Assembly: GCA_964540755.1 (NCBI GenBank)
Contig: CAZIOB010000018.1
Coordinates: 25,800 to 89,799 of the forward strand
Direction: 5' to 3'
Length of the DNA: 64,000 nucleotides
From: JAAYJR01 sp964540755
GTDB lineage: Bacteria; Bacteroidota; Bacteroidia; Bacteroidales; Prolixibacteraceae
The notes beneath the pieces are model-generated. The model saw nothing but the letters and a program-made list of their open reading frames with translations. It searched no databases and had not been told where the DNA came from. Of the stretch, positions 52,539-61,436 are shown piece by piece. The first letter of the stretch is position 1, and each line of letters starts with the position of its first letter. The translations under genes and the position numbers were made by a program.

Positions 52539-54188
52539 AAAAAAGTTTCAGTTTTTATTGCTTTCGTTTTTTTTATGACAACTTTCGTTTCGCAAGCTCA
52601 GGAAGATACCGGTACTCCTTTCCTTGATCTTAATAAGCCGGAACGTCTGGAGTGGTTTAAGGAATTAGGCTTTGGCTTGTTTATACATTTCAGTTTCGAC
52701 AGCCAGCTCGGAATAGTGATAAGCCATTCTATGGCAGGGGCCTCGGAAGATTACCTTGACAGGTTTGTCAATGATCTGCCTGAAACATTTAATCCGTCTC
52801 AGTTCGATGCATATGAAATAGCAACTCTTGCCAAACTGGCGGGCATGAAGTATATTGTATTTACCACCAAGCACCATTCAGGATTTTGTATGTGGGATAC
52901 TAAAACAACAGATTTCAATATTATGAATACTCCTTATGGCAGGGATCTTATTGCTGAATATGTTGAAGCAGTCAGAAAAGCCGGTCTTGCAGTAGGTTTT
53001 TATTATTCACCGGAAGATTTTAATTTTCTTTATAAAAACGGTCTGCAGGTACGCCGCCGTTTCCCCGAACCGATAGCTCCTGCTGTTATGGGTGATTATC
53101 TTGAACTCGTTGAGCTTCAGTGTATGGAATTGATGGCACAGTATGGTGATATAGATATAATTTTCTTTGATGGAGGGGAAGGCCCGTTACAGGAAAAATG
53201 TAAAGAGGTTGTCTGGAATCTGCAGCCTGACATTATCGTTACAAGAGGTGCAATAAAGACACCGGAACAGACTGTTTTAGGAGTTACCTCGGAAGATCCC
53301 TGGGAATCCTGCATAACTATGGGTACACAGTGGGCTTATAAGCCTACTAACGAAAATTATAAATCAGGTAAGCGATTGATAGAAATACTTATCGAAACAA
53401 GGGCTAAGGGGGGTAATCTGCTTCTGAATGTCGGTCCTGAACCGGGGGGACAACTGCCGAAAGAACAGGAACAAAGATTGCGAGAGATAGCTGCCTGGAA
53501 TTTTATTAACATGGAAGCAATAGAAGATGTTGAACCCTGGATATTCCCGAATGAGGAAAATATCTGGTTTACATGGAAGCCTGAAGAAAAGACTTTATAT
53601 GCTTTCCTGACAAATATAAGTGATTGGCCAAGAGGCTCGCGTAAAAATTTTACTATAAAATCTGTTGCTGTTTCGCAAAATTCTACTGCCGGAGTACTCG
53701 GACAATCAGGGGAATTGGTTGAATATCAGCCGGGTGTCGATGCCTCCACATATTTGGAACAGAAGGATGATGGTGTTCACATATCATGCGTCAGGGCACA
53801 AAGAATTTATAATAATCATCAATGGCATAATCCGGTTGTCCTGAAAATTACTAATGCAATACCCTCACTGGAACCTCCTGTGGTAATCACTCATACACCT
53901 GAAATAATTTCAACTCCTGCCACCCGGATTATGTTTAAAGGTGAAGTAACTGATACAGGGAATGCCGAAGAGTTAAAGGTTGGATTCCAATACCGGAGAT
54001 ATGCTGGATTTGTAGAAGAACTCGAATCCAATGAGTGGCAGGAGACAGATACGAAAGAATTAACAGGCCCGGGAAATTTCTCACTCAGGCCTTCTTTGGA
54101 GAAAGAGGGATTAGAATGGCAGGTCAGAGCTTTTGCAGAGCATCCGAAAATGAAAGTTTACGGAGATATCATACGGATAAGATATTGA
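52536..54188 (+). CDS. Exported alpha-L-fucosidase (GH29)
   Basis: This retaining glycosidase releases terminal alpha-L-fucose. The 550-residue protein has a signal peptide (about 1-22). The GH29 barrel (about 35-360) contains FGLFIHFSF (47-55), the conserved TKHHSGF at 111-117, and IIFFDGGEG with the catalytic nucleophile D212. WESCITMGTQWAY lies near 270. The C-terminal beta-sandwich (about 370-550) follows. HFS replaces the more usual HWG in the first motif. The general acid/base cannot be assigned. It is paired with a sulfatase just upstream. The ATG is at the end of repeat copy H. Confidence 0.92.
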   Translation: MKKVSVFIAFVFFMTTFVSQAQEDTGTPFLDLNKPERLEWFKELGFGLFIHFSFDSQLGIVISHSMAGASEDYLDRFVNDLPETFNPSQFDAYEIATLAKLAGMKYIVFTTKHHSGFCMWDTKTTDFNIMNTPYGRDLIAEYVEAVRKAGLAVGFYYSPEDFNFLYKNGLQVRRRFPEPIAPAVMGDYLELVELQCMELMAQYGDIDIIFFDGGEGPLQEKCKEVVWNLQPDIIVTRGAIKTPEQTVLGVTSEDPWESCITMGTQWAYKPTNENYKSGKRLIEILIETRAKGGNLLLNVGPEPGGQLPKEQEQRLREIAAWNFINMEAIEDVEPWIFPNEENIWFTWKPEEKTLYAFLTNISDWPRGSRKNFTIKSVAVSQNSTAGVLGQSGELVEYQPGVDASTYLEQKDDGVHISCVRAQRIYNNHQWHNPVVLKITNAIPSLEPPVVITHTPEIISTPATRIMFKGEVTDTGNAEELKVGFQYRRYAGFVEELESNEWQETDTKELTGPGNFSLRPSLEKEGLEWQVRAFAEHPKMKVYGDIIRIRY

Positions 54189-54255
54189 TCACAGTTTGTC
54201 AGCTGCATAAAAAAAATTAATTTAGCAACCCGGTTACTTAATTAAATTTGAGGTT

Positions 54256-55482
54256 GTGAAAAAGATTAAGCTCAAGTTGCACTGGCAAATTTTGATTGCC
54301 CTTATTTTAGCGGTAATTTTAGGATATTTTCTTCCCCAGGGAGAAAAATATGTTGGATGGACAGGCGAGATTTTTCTAAGGGCGTTGAAAATGATTGTCA
54401 TACCGCTTATATTCAGTTCCATAATAAGCGGGGTTACCAATATGGGGAAAGCACAAAACCTCAGAAGGCTCAGTCTCAAAACTATTATCTATTATATGTC
54501 CACCAGCACTATTGCTATAATAACCGGACTTATAATAATTAATACCGTAAAGCCGGGAGTTGGCGCAGATCTTGGTTTTGAGAAGTTAGTGGAAAATCTT
54601 GCCACAGATACAGTCACGGTAAAGGATTTTTTCACCAGGCTGATCCCGGATAATGTTGTTGACTCAATGTCCAAAGGAGATATTTTGCCTGTAATCTTTT
54701 TTGCCATACTTTTCGGATTCTTTATCTCTGTAAGTAAGCCTGTACATAAAAAGGCCCTGACAACCTTTTTTAATGCATTTTTTGAGGTCATGATGAAAAT
54801 GACCATGCTTATCATAAAATTTGCACCAATCGGCATTTTTGGAATTGTTTATGCTGAAGTTGCCGGTAATTCGGAAAACCTGGCAGGCATAGCAGGCAGT
54901 CTTGCTATCTACACCCTGAGTGTAATTACAGGATTGCTGTTTCATGCATTCATTACACTTCCCCTGATATTGAGGTTTGTAGGCAGAGCGAGGCCGTTTG
55001 CGCACATGAAAAACATGGCTGCGCCTTTGCTGACTGCTTTTTCAACAGCTTCCTCCAATGCCACCCTGCCTCTTACTATTGATGCGCTGGAAAATAATAC
55101 CGGGGTATCCAATAAGATATCAAGTTTTATCCTGCCTCTTGGAGCTACTATAAATATGGACGGAACAGCGCTTTATGAGTGCATGGCAGCGATGTTTATT
55201 GCCCAGGTTTATGGCGTGGACCTGGTTTTTAGTCAACAGGTATTGCTGGTGGTTATAGCCCTGCTCACTTCAATAGGGGTCGCAGGTATTCCAATGGCCA
55301 GTCTTGTTATGATAGTAGTTGTCCTTAATACCATGGGGCTTCCAATGGAGGGTATCGGACTGATTCTAACAGTTGACCGCATCCTGGATATGATAAGAAC
55401 TTCTGTCAATGTATGGAGTGACACCTGTGGCGCTGTTGTTATAGCCAGATCGGAAAATGAAATCACCAATGTAGCTGTATGA
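54256..55482 (+). CDS. Dicarboxylate/amino acid:cation symporter (DAACS)
   Basis: This 408-residue transporter of the GltP/DctA family couples uptake of glutamate, aspartate or C4-dicarboxylates to Na+ or H+. The family motifs are intact: SSNATLPLT in hairpin 1 (about 275), NMDGTALYE in TM7 (about 300), TSIGVAGIPMAS in hairpin 2 and a C-terminal DTCGAVVIA. Eight hydrophobic helices are visible. The start is GTG at 54256; upstream codons are not in frame with a better ATG. It follows the fucosidase but is not clearly part of the same operon. The exact substrate is uncertain. Confidence 0.92.
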   Translation: MKKIKLKLHWQILIALILAVILGYFLPQGEKYVGWTGEIFLRALKMIVIPLIFSSIISGVTNMGKAQNLRRLSLKTIIYYMSTSTIAIITGLIIINTVKPGVGADLGFEKLVENLATDTVTVKDFFTRLIPDNVVDSMSKGDILPVIFFAILFGFFISVSKPVHKKALTTFFNAFFEVMMKMTMLIIKFAPIGIFGIVYAEVAGNSENLAGIAGSLAIYTLSVITGLLFHAFITLPLILRFVGRARPFAHMKNMAAPLLTAFSTASSNATLPLTIDALENNTGVSNKISSFILPLGATINMDGTALYECMAAMFIAQVYGVDLVFSQQVLLVVIALLTSIGVAGIPMASLVMIVVVLNTMGLPMEGIGLILTVDRILDMIRTSVNVWSDTCGAVVIARSENEITNVAV

Positions 55483-55618
55483 TAAAAATTGAAAATACCT
55501 TAATGGTAAAAGTCCGGCGCTGAAATACCACAGAGAAAAAAATTATACCCCAAAAGATCAATATTATGAGATAAATTAATTAATTACCCAGGCAATTCCG
55601 GGTAAATAAACCGGCTTA

Positions 55619-56569
55619 TCATGAGAACAGAGAATCAACGAACTCATGTCTGTTGAAGATTTCAAGATGCTCCACCTTCTCTCCCACTCCTATGTATTTT
55701 ACAGGGATACTGAACTGGTCTGAAATTCCCAAAACCACTCCACCCTTTGCAGTCCCGTCAAGCTTTGTCAGCGCAAGTCCTGTTACCTCAGTAACCCTTG
55801 TGAATTGTTTTGCCTGTTCAAAAGCATTCTGACCGGTAGAACCATCAAGGATGAGAAGAACCTCATGAGGAGCTCCCGGCACAATGCGTGACATTACCTT
55901 CTTTATTTTCCCAAGCTCATTCATTAAATTTACTTTATTATGAAGCCGGCCTGCTGTATCTATTATGACTACATCCGCATTTCGTGCTTTTGCTGATGAA
56001 ATGGTATCATATGCCACAGATGCAGGGTCGGCTCCCATTTTTTGTTTTATGAGCGGTACATCCACGCGCTGCGCCCAGATCTCCAACTGTTCTATGGCTG
56101 CAGCCCTGAAAGTATCTGCAGCTCCCAGGTAAACAGTTTTTCCAGCCTGCTTATATTTATAGGCAAGCTTACCGATAGTTGTAGTCTTGCCCACTCCGTT
56201 GACGCCTACAACCATTATTACATATGGTTTTTCAACATCCGGAATATCAAATTCAGATACGTCGCCGATATTATTTTCTTCAAGCAGGGCAATGATCTCT
56301 TCTCTTAGAATATTATTAAGTTCTCCGGTGCCCAGAAATTTATCCCGTGCAACCCGGCTCTCAATTCTTTCTATTATTTTTAATGTGGTTTCAACACCAA
56401 CATCAGATGTGATCAATACTTCTTCCAGATTATCAAGGACTGTTTCATCTACTTTTGACTTTCCGGCAACAGCGCGGCCAAGCTTTTTAAATATACTTTC
56501 CCTGGTTTTTGAAAGGCCTTTATCAAGATTATCTTTGTTATTTTTAGTAAAACTTTTGAATAAAGCCAT
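55619..56569 (-). CDS. ftsY: Signal recognition particle receptor FtsY
   Basis: FtsY receives SRP-ribosome complexes at the membrane and uses GTP with Ffh. The 316-residue form lacks the long acidic N-terminal A domain of E. coli FtsY. The helical N domain (about 18-105) and NG domain show GVNGVGKTT at 122-130, DTFRAAA, DTAGRLHNK and TKLDGTAKGG. It is the last gene of the block rpmB-rpmG-DUF4295-ftsY on the minus strand; the 188-base gap before it may hold its own promoter. No truncation is visible. Confidence 0.96.
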   Translation of the reverse strand: MALFKSFTKNNKDNLDKGLSKTRESIFKKLGRAVAGKSKVDETVLDNLEEVLITSDVGVETTLKIIERIESRVARDKFLGTGELNNILREEIIALLEENNIGDVSEFDIPDVEKPYVIMVVGVNGVGKTTTIGKLAYKYKQAGKTVYLGAADTFRAAAIEQLEIWAQRVDVPLIKQKMGADPASVAYDTISSAKARNADVVIIDTAGRLHNKVNLMNELGKIKKVMSRIVPGAPHEVLLILDGSTGQNAFEQAKQFTRVTEVTGLALTKLDGTAKGGVVLGISDQFSIPVKYIGVGEKVEHLEIFNRHEFVDSLFS

Positions 56570-56757
56570 CTTAATCTAATTTAAAATCGTTAAAAATAAT
56601 AATTATTTTTTAACTGAACCCGAATAAAAGTTATCTGACCCTGTTCAATATCAGTGGGATTTAAAAATTAATTGCCGGTTCATATAAGAAATTCAAAAAA
56701 AAAGCTTCCACCAATATATGATGAAAGCCCTTTTATACCTTTTTATATCTCATCAGA

Positions 56758-56907
56758 TTATTTGAAATAATCCTTCACTTCATCATTAACTATAATTTCC
56801 TCTTTAAATATATATGCTCCGGTTTTGGGTGATCTAATCATTTTAATCACTTTAGAATGGCCTTTGCCGGCCCCTTTTTGTATTGTTGCAACTGTTTTCT
56901 TTGCCAT
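56758..56907 (-). CDS. DUF4295 small protein
   Basis: This 49-residue basic protein (MAKKTVATIQKGAGKG, ending VKDYFK) lies between rpmG and ftsY. DUF4295 is found in this position throughout Bacteroidota and is probably a ribosome-associated protein, which is inferred from context and composition only. It starts 11 bases after rpmG ends. The predicted product is too short for many gene finders. Confidence 0.88.
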   Translation of the reverse strand: MAKKTVATIQKGAGKGHSKVIKMIRSPKTGAYIFKEEIIVNDEVKDYFK

Positions 56908-56918
56908 GACAAGTTCTA

Positions 56919-57104
56919 TTTAATTTCTTTATGAACAGTAACTCTTTTCAGAATCGGATTATATTTTTTCATCTCCAGACGTTCCGGGGTATTTTTTCTG
57001 TTTTTGGTAGTTATGTAGCGGGAAGTTCCCGGCATACCACTATCTTTATGCTCAGTGCATTCCAGAATAACCTGGATCCTGTTGCCTTTTCCTTTTTTAG
57101 CCAT
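56919..57104 (-). CDS. rpmG: Ribosomal protein bL33
   Basis: The 61-residue protein starts MAKKGKGNRIQVILECTEHK and ends KRVTVHKEIK, matching bL33. Only one of the zinc-binding Cys residues remains (ECTEHK), so it is a C-minus form with no zinc ribbon. It is followed by DUF4295 and preceded by rpmB, with a 12-base gap. The order is conserved in Bacteroidota. Confidence 0.95.
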
Positions 57105-57116
57105 TTCCCAGTATCT

Positions 57117-57359
57117 TTATGTTTTATTAATATATCCTTTTTCCTTTGCTTGTTCAATAGCAGCTTTAACGCCTTTCTTATTAATAGTTCTTATCCCAGC
57201 TGATGAGACAGTAAGTTGAATCCAGCGGTCCTCTTCAGGAATATAGAACTTTTTTTTGAAAAGGTTGACATTAAATCTCCTTTTAACCCTACGCTTAGAG
57301 TGGGATACATTGTTACCCACCATAGCCTTTTTACCTGTTATCTGACAAACTCGTGACAT
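57117..57359 (-). CDS. rpmB: Ribosomal protein bL28
   Basis: The 80-residue protein begins MSRVCQITGKKAMVGNNVSH and contains RRVKRRFNVNL, the bL28 signature. It is the first gene of the rpmB-rpmG-DUF4295-ftsY block. It has the length and strongly basic composition expected for the large-subunit protein. The upstream gap contains a TTTCTTTGC sequence that only partly matches the -7 consensus. Confidence 0.95.
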   Translation of the reverse strand: MSRVCQITGKKAMVGNNVSHSKRRVKRRFNVNLFKKKFYIPEEDRWIQLTVSSAGIRTINKKGVKAAIEQAKEKGYINKT

Positions 57360-57539
57360 TTCTTATATAATTACTTTGTGTACAAATCAGCACACTATTT
57401 TAACGGGATGCAAAGAAAGTACTTTTTTAATAAATAATCAAGTTGCGGGATTAATTTTTAATTATACAATTAACATTTGAATGTTAATTTCACAATTATT
57501 ATAAAACTCTGCCTATTTTAGTAGCAAATAAAGAGAAAA

Positions 57540-58019
57540 ATGGATTATGTGCTTATAGGATTAGGAGTTATTTTCATTATAGGGGGCATCCTGGGAAGTG
57601 TGCTTCCTGTTTTACCGGGCCCGCCTTTAAGTTATGCCGGGTTGCTTTTATTGCATTTTACAGAAAAATATCACTTCTCATCAAGATTTTTAATTATCTG
57701 GGCAATTATAGCAGCGGGTGTTTTTGCTCTCGATTATTTCATTCCTGTCTTCGGCACTAAAAAGTTTGGCGGCAGTAAGCGGGGAGTCTGGGGTAGTATG
57801 ATAGGACTTGTAATTGGTATTTTCTTTTTTCCGCCGTTCGGAATAATTATAGGCCCGTTCCTGGGGGCTGTAATCGGGGAATTATCAACCGGCGTGGATT
57901 CCGGAGCCGCCTTTAAATCAGGTTTTGGTTCTTTTGTGGGATTTTTGGTTGGAACACTGATTAAACTTATTGCAGCAGGACTAATGGCCTGGCATTTTTT
58001 CAAAGTACTAATCTTCTAA
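57540..58019 (+). CDS. DUF456 membrane protein
   Basis: This 159-residue protein has about four hydrophobic segments and many glycine-rich turns: GVIFIIGGILGSVLPVLPGPPLSYAGLLLLH at the start, GIIIGPFLGAVIGEL in the middle, and SGFGSFVGFLVGTLIKL later. These GxxG helix-packing patterns match DUF456, a family of small integral-membrane proteins with no established function. It stands alone, on the opposite strand from rpmB, and is followed by a tandem repeat and tRNA-Ser. Confidence 0.87.
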   Translation: MDYVLIGLGVIFIIGGILGSVLPVLPGPPLSYAGLLLLHFTEKYHFSSRFLIIWAIIAAGVFALDYFIPVFGTKKFGGSKRGVWGSMIGLVIGIFFFPPFGIIIGPFLGAVIGELSTGVDSGAAFKSGFGSFVGFLVGTLIKLIAAGLMAWHFFKVLIF

Positions 58020-58055
58020 ATAATCAATCATAAATCGCAAGGCATTCATTCCAAA

Positions 58056-58142
58056 ATTCGTCATTCGTAATTCGAAATTCCTATATTCATCATTCGACAT
58101 TCGAAATTCCTATATTCGTAATTCGTAATTCCAACATTCGGG
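58056..58142. repeat. Imperfect 29-nt tandem repeats rich in ATTCG
   Basis: Units at 58056-58084 and 58085-58113 match at 26 of 29 positions. A third unit (58114-58142) is more diverged. Each is made of repeated ATTCGTAATTCG-like words. It fills the gap before the tRNA gene. Confidence 0.8.
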
Positions 58143-58178
58143 ATTCGAAAGATTTTTTTATATTTTCGCACTTATTAA

Positions 58179-58266
58179 GGAGAGTTGCCGGAGCGGTCGA
58201 TCGGGGCAGACTCGAAATCTGTTGTCCTGCTTTGCGGGACCGGGGGTTCGAATCCCTCACTCTCCG
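58179..58266 (+). tRNA. tRNA-Ser(CGA)
   Basis: The 88-nt sequence folds as a class II tRNA: acceptor stem GGAGAGT/ACTCTCC, anticodon loop CTCGAAA with anticodon CGA at 58213-58215, a long variable arm (GTCC...GGGAC) and T arm GGGGGTTCGAATCCC. The discriminator base is G, as expected for serine. CGA reads UCG codons. The CCA end is not encoded. Confidence 0.97.
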
Positions 58267-58305
58267 CTTTCTATTGGCCATTTGATTATCTTGAATTAGA
58301 CTATT

Positions 58306-59115
58306 ATGCTAAATTTATACTTTTTAATACCGGGATTGTTTAATAAATCTCCAAAGCAAAAAAAATATAAAACAGGTGTTGCACTTAGTGGTGGCGGAGC
58401 AAGAGGTTTCGCTCACTTTGGGGTATTACAGGTTATGTATGAACAGAATATTTTTCCCGACGTTATTGCAGGAACAAGTGCAGGCGCTATTGCCGGCTTA
58501 TTAATTGCCTCGGGAAGGAAGCCAAGGGAAGCCTTCGAGATTATGAAAGTTAAAAAATTTACCGAAATTTCTAAGATCCAGTTCCCTAATCTCGGACTAT
58601 TCAGTTTGGAAAAACTAAAAAAACGAATCAGGGATGAGATCAGTGAAAAAAATATAGAGGATCTTAAATTACCTTTTTTTGTTGCTTTGACTAATATAAA
58701 TACAGGGAAAATTGAATATATTAATAAGGGGCCGCTCGACATTCTGGTTATGGCATCGGCGTCTATTCCTATTCTTTTCTCGCCTGTAGAATATAACGGT
58801 TTTCAGTATGTTGACGGGGGACTGCTTGATAACCTGCCTGCGGAACCATTAACAGACTTGTGTAAAAAAATTGTTGCCATTAATGTAAATCCTGTTTCTG
58901 AAATGTATAATATTGATAATTTCAAAGATATGGCTCTTCGTACTTTTCACCTCAATGGAATTTCTACATTAAGTGAAGTTGATAAAAATACCGATATTTT
59001 CATAGCGCCTGAAGGACTTGATAAATATAGTATTCTTGACCCTTCCAAAGCTGATGAGATTTATCAATTAGGTTATGATTATGCCAAAAACCTTGATTTT
59101 AGTATTTTATTATAA
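58306..59115 (+). CDS. Patatin-like phospholipase
   Basis: This 269-residue serine hydrolase (RssA-like) has the oxyanion segment SGGGARG (28-34), the nucleophile motif GTSAG with S58, and the catalytic Asp in VDGG with D170. These complete the Ser-Asp dyad of patatins. No signal peptide is seen, so it is probably cytosolic or associated with the inner membrane. It likely hydrolyses acyl esters of phospholipids. It starts 39 bases after tRNA-Ser and is followed by a sigma-factor remnant. Confidence 0.9.
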   Translation: MLNLYFLIPGLFNKSPKQKKYKTGVALSGGGARGFAHFGVLQVMYEQNIFPDVIAGTSAGAIAGLLIASGRKPREAFEIMKVKKFTEISKIQFPNLGLFSLEKLKKRIRDEISEKNIEDLKLPFFVALTNINTGKIEYINKGPLDILVMASASIPILFSPVEYNGFQYVDGGLLDNLPAEPLTDLCKKIVAINVNPVSEMYNIDNFKDMALRTFHLNGISTLSEVDKNTDIFIAPEGLDKYSILDPSKADEIYQLGYDYAKNLDFSILL

Positions 59116-59138
59116 CTTATGTCTTTACGTCTTATGCC

Positions 59139-59390
59139 ATGCGCATGACACGCAACAGGTGTCTGGATGTATTAAGAAAGAAGGGGATTTTGTTTTTTGA
59201 TACGGAAGAAGATAACGGATCAGCACATATTACGCCGGATATTCATTCACAGATTGAATTACGTGAAACTACCGGTAAGATTAAGGTCCTGATACGAGGT
59301 TTTAACTGCATCAGACCGCTGATGCAGTTTTTCTTCAGTAAGTTTAAAATAGTTATTTATTTGAAGCAGAATTCTTTCGTAAAAATTTAA
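59139..59390 (+). pseudogene. Truncated ECF sigma-factor remnant
   Basis: The predicted 83-residue frame begins MRMTRNRCLDVLRKKGI, which matches sigma region 2.4 of ECF sigma factors (…RNRCLDYLRK-type), and continues into a linker-like segment. In-frame codons before the ATG (YVFTSYA, from 59118) also fit region 2.3, but they overlap the patatin end, so the N-terminal half is missing. The last part crosses a strong terminator hairpin. A functional short protein is unlikely. Confidence 0.55.
59304..59332 (+). terminator. Intrinsic terminator
   Basis: AACTGCATCAG and CTGATGCAGTT form an 11-bp perfect stem with a 4-nt loop (ACCG), followed by T residues on the plus strand. It lies between the patatin region and the convergent PhoD-like gene. 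Confidence 0.88.
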
Positions 59391-59394
59391 ATTT

Positions 59395-61263
59395 TCAGAA
59401 TACAATCTTTATAACTTCCCCTGATTTTTCATCTTCCTGTGCATCCAGTCCTGCAAAGGTTTTCATTTTGTCAGGCTGTTCGCCGATTTTAACAGTATAT
59501 TTCCCGTCTTTAAAAACTTTAGGCTGAAATTTATTTCCTTTTATACGTAATGTATATACAATTTCACCTGTAGGCTCATAAATTACCTGTAACACCGGAT
59601 TTTCTATCCCGGAAATCTCTATCTCCGGTAAACTGGCAATACCTTCCCTGCCGTAATTATCCGTTTGATCAATCGTCAATGGCCATCCTGTATATTGTTC
59701 CGCATCATTTGATTTTACATCAACTCCACGTGGCCAGCATTCTATTGTGATTTTGCGGCTTTTTGTATTAAAGCGAACAAGTCCATAACCCGCTGCACGT
59801 TCTCCCCACTCCCCACCCCATTTGTTTCTTCTTTCTTCACTGGGATTGGCATATGCATACATAGTAATTCTATTATGAAAACCGTCATAATAATCACCGA
59901 GTCCTTCTATCTGTCCATGAACAGGTTGCCCATCAGGTTCACCAGACGGGGTCCACCATCTGTTATAATAATTGACAATTGATGGTACGCAGAATGAAAA
60001 ACCGGCATCTCTGAACTGATTGACACCATGGTGAATAACTGTTGCCAGATGCTGATCTCCGGCTATATGAAAACCAAAAAACCTGCGCATTGCCTTAAGG
60101 ACCCGGTTTCTGGCTGTTTGTGGCCATCCATTGGAATCCATATCAGCGATAAGTGCATAATCATACTTTCCATGCCGGTGGGCTGCATTGGCAAAGATTG
60201 TCTGGGAGAGTACCACCTTCATATTAACACCCCGCCAATCCTGTCCCCATTCATTAAGAAATTTTAGTTGCCGGTCACCTAACAGAATACCTTCAGGAAG
60301 ATCCACAATTTTAGGATCATAATCAGGATCTGTAATATGATCCGGCCTCGGCCCCATGGGGGGTATCAGACCTTTGGGACCTGTCTTGAATTTTCTGTCT
60401 TCTATAATGGCAAAACCTACCTTTCCTATCTTAAGCGCAGTATAATAAACCCCGATACCCCGCTTTACGGGTGTGGGATCATATGGATCGGGTAAATGCC
60501 ATGACTGGGCATTTTGAACCGAATTGACATACTGAGGTGAATAATAATATCCGCCATCACTCCCGTCAGGACCGGATGCCTCGATTCCTGATTCTCCCCA
60601 GACATTTCCCTGGCCTATGTCATGATCATCCGGTATAGAAACTGTTGGCCTGTCTTTTATGATCTCTCCGAATTGCTGGCCAAATAATAACCATGCCTGC
60701 AGATGTAATTTATGATCATAGGACTGGTCCCCTGAAAAAAACAGCAGATCCGGATCCTGTGTTTTTATGTTTCTGATAATATCAGGTTTCAACCGACGGT
60801 CATAATTTCCATTTCCTGTAAATGCTGCAATAACTATTTCCTCTTTTTCCAGTGGATCTTTGCGTATGATACCTTCATACTCTGCTTTGCCACCGGCGGC
60901 CAGAACCCTGTAATGATAGTCCTCAGTACTATTCCAGTTATCAACCCGAAAGTGGGCTGTCCATCGCTTCTCATCCTCCTGTGGCCAACCATAGGATTCT
61001 TCACTGACCAGTGTTGCAGCAATGGTTTTCCATGAACCGTCCTTACTGATCTGCAACTTTACCACCCTATCAATACCATCATCAAGAGGATAAAGCTGGA
61101 CTGTCATTTTCAAAGTATTGTCGCTTACAGTATAAAGTGCAAAACAAATTGCATCGTTAACCGGGACATCTATATCTAACCAGTTATCGCCAATAGGTTT
61201 TTGAGCCTTAAGTGAAAAGGCTATTGACATAATAAAAATGATACTGAATATTTTTTTCTGCAT
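59395..61263 (-). CDS. Exported PhoD-like metallophosphatase
   Basis: This 622-residue protein has a signal peptide (1-21, ending LKAQ) and a PhoD-like metallophosphatase domain. Metal-binding motifs are GDQSYD at 178-183, PDDHDIGQGN at 211-220 and HIAGDQHLATVIHHG near 400. A beta-rich N-terminal domain (about 25-135) precedes the catalytic domain, and a C-terminal domain (about 530-620) follows. PhoD-like enzymes hydrolyse phosphomono- or diesters using Fe and Ca. It lies beside a TonB receptor and another PhoD-like fragment, suggesting phosphoester scavenging. Confidence 0.85.
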   Translation of the reverse strand: MQKKIFSIIFIMSIAFSLKAQKPIGDNWLDIDVPVNDAICFALYTVSDNTLKMTVQLYPLDDGIDRVVKLQISKDGSWKTIAATLVSEESYGWPQEDEKRWTAHFRVDNWNSTEDYHYRVLAAGGKAEYEGIIRKDPLEKEEIVIAAFTGNGNYDRRLKPDIIRNIKTQDPDLLFFSGDQSYDHKLHLQAWLLFGQQFGEIIKDRPTVSIPDDHDIGQGNVWGESGIEASGPDGSDGGYYYSPQYVNSVQNAQSWHLPDPYDPTPVKRGIGVYYTALKIGKVGFAIIEDRKFKTGPKGLIPPMGPRPDHITDPDYDPKIVDLPEGILLGDRQLKFLNEWGQDWRGVNMKVVLSQTIFANAAHRHGKYDYALIADMDSNGWPQTARNRVLKAMRRFFGFHIAGDQHLATVIHHGVNQFRDAGFSFCVPSIVNYYNRWWTPSGEPDGQPVHGQIEGLGDYYDGFHNRITMYAYANPSEERRNKWGGEWGERAAGYGLVRFNTKSRKITIECWPRGVDVKSNDAEQYTGWPLTIDQTDNYGREGIASLPEIEISGIENPVLQVIYEPTGEIVYTLRIKGNKFQPKVFKDGKYTVKIGEQPDKMKTFAGLDAQEDEKSGEVIKIVF

Positions 61264-61436
61264 ATCTCTTATATTTATATATTTTATATTTATTTAATAA
61301 TCTCTGCCTATATGATTTCAATCTTCTGATAGTTTGAAGAAATATAATCTGAATATACCACTAAATATTATAAACAGAAAAACATTCGGCCAATATTTCT
61401 GTTAATACAAATCAATTATAATAAAGATTAACATTT

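Noticed and set aside
55583..55604. Hairpin TTACCC/GGGTAA between the transporter and ftsY
   Set aside because: Only six base pairs and no adjacent U-run, so it is weak as a terminator.
58056..58142. Possible CRISPR array
   Set aside because: The units are contiguous without spacers and diverge; no cas gene is in the window.
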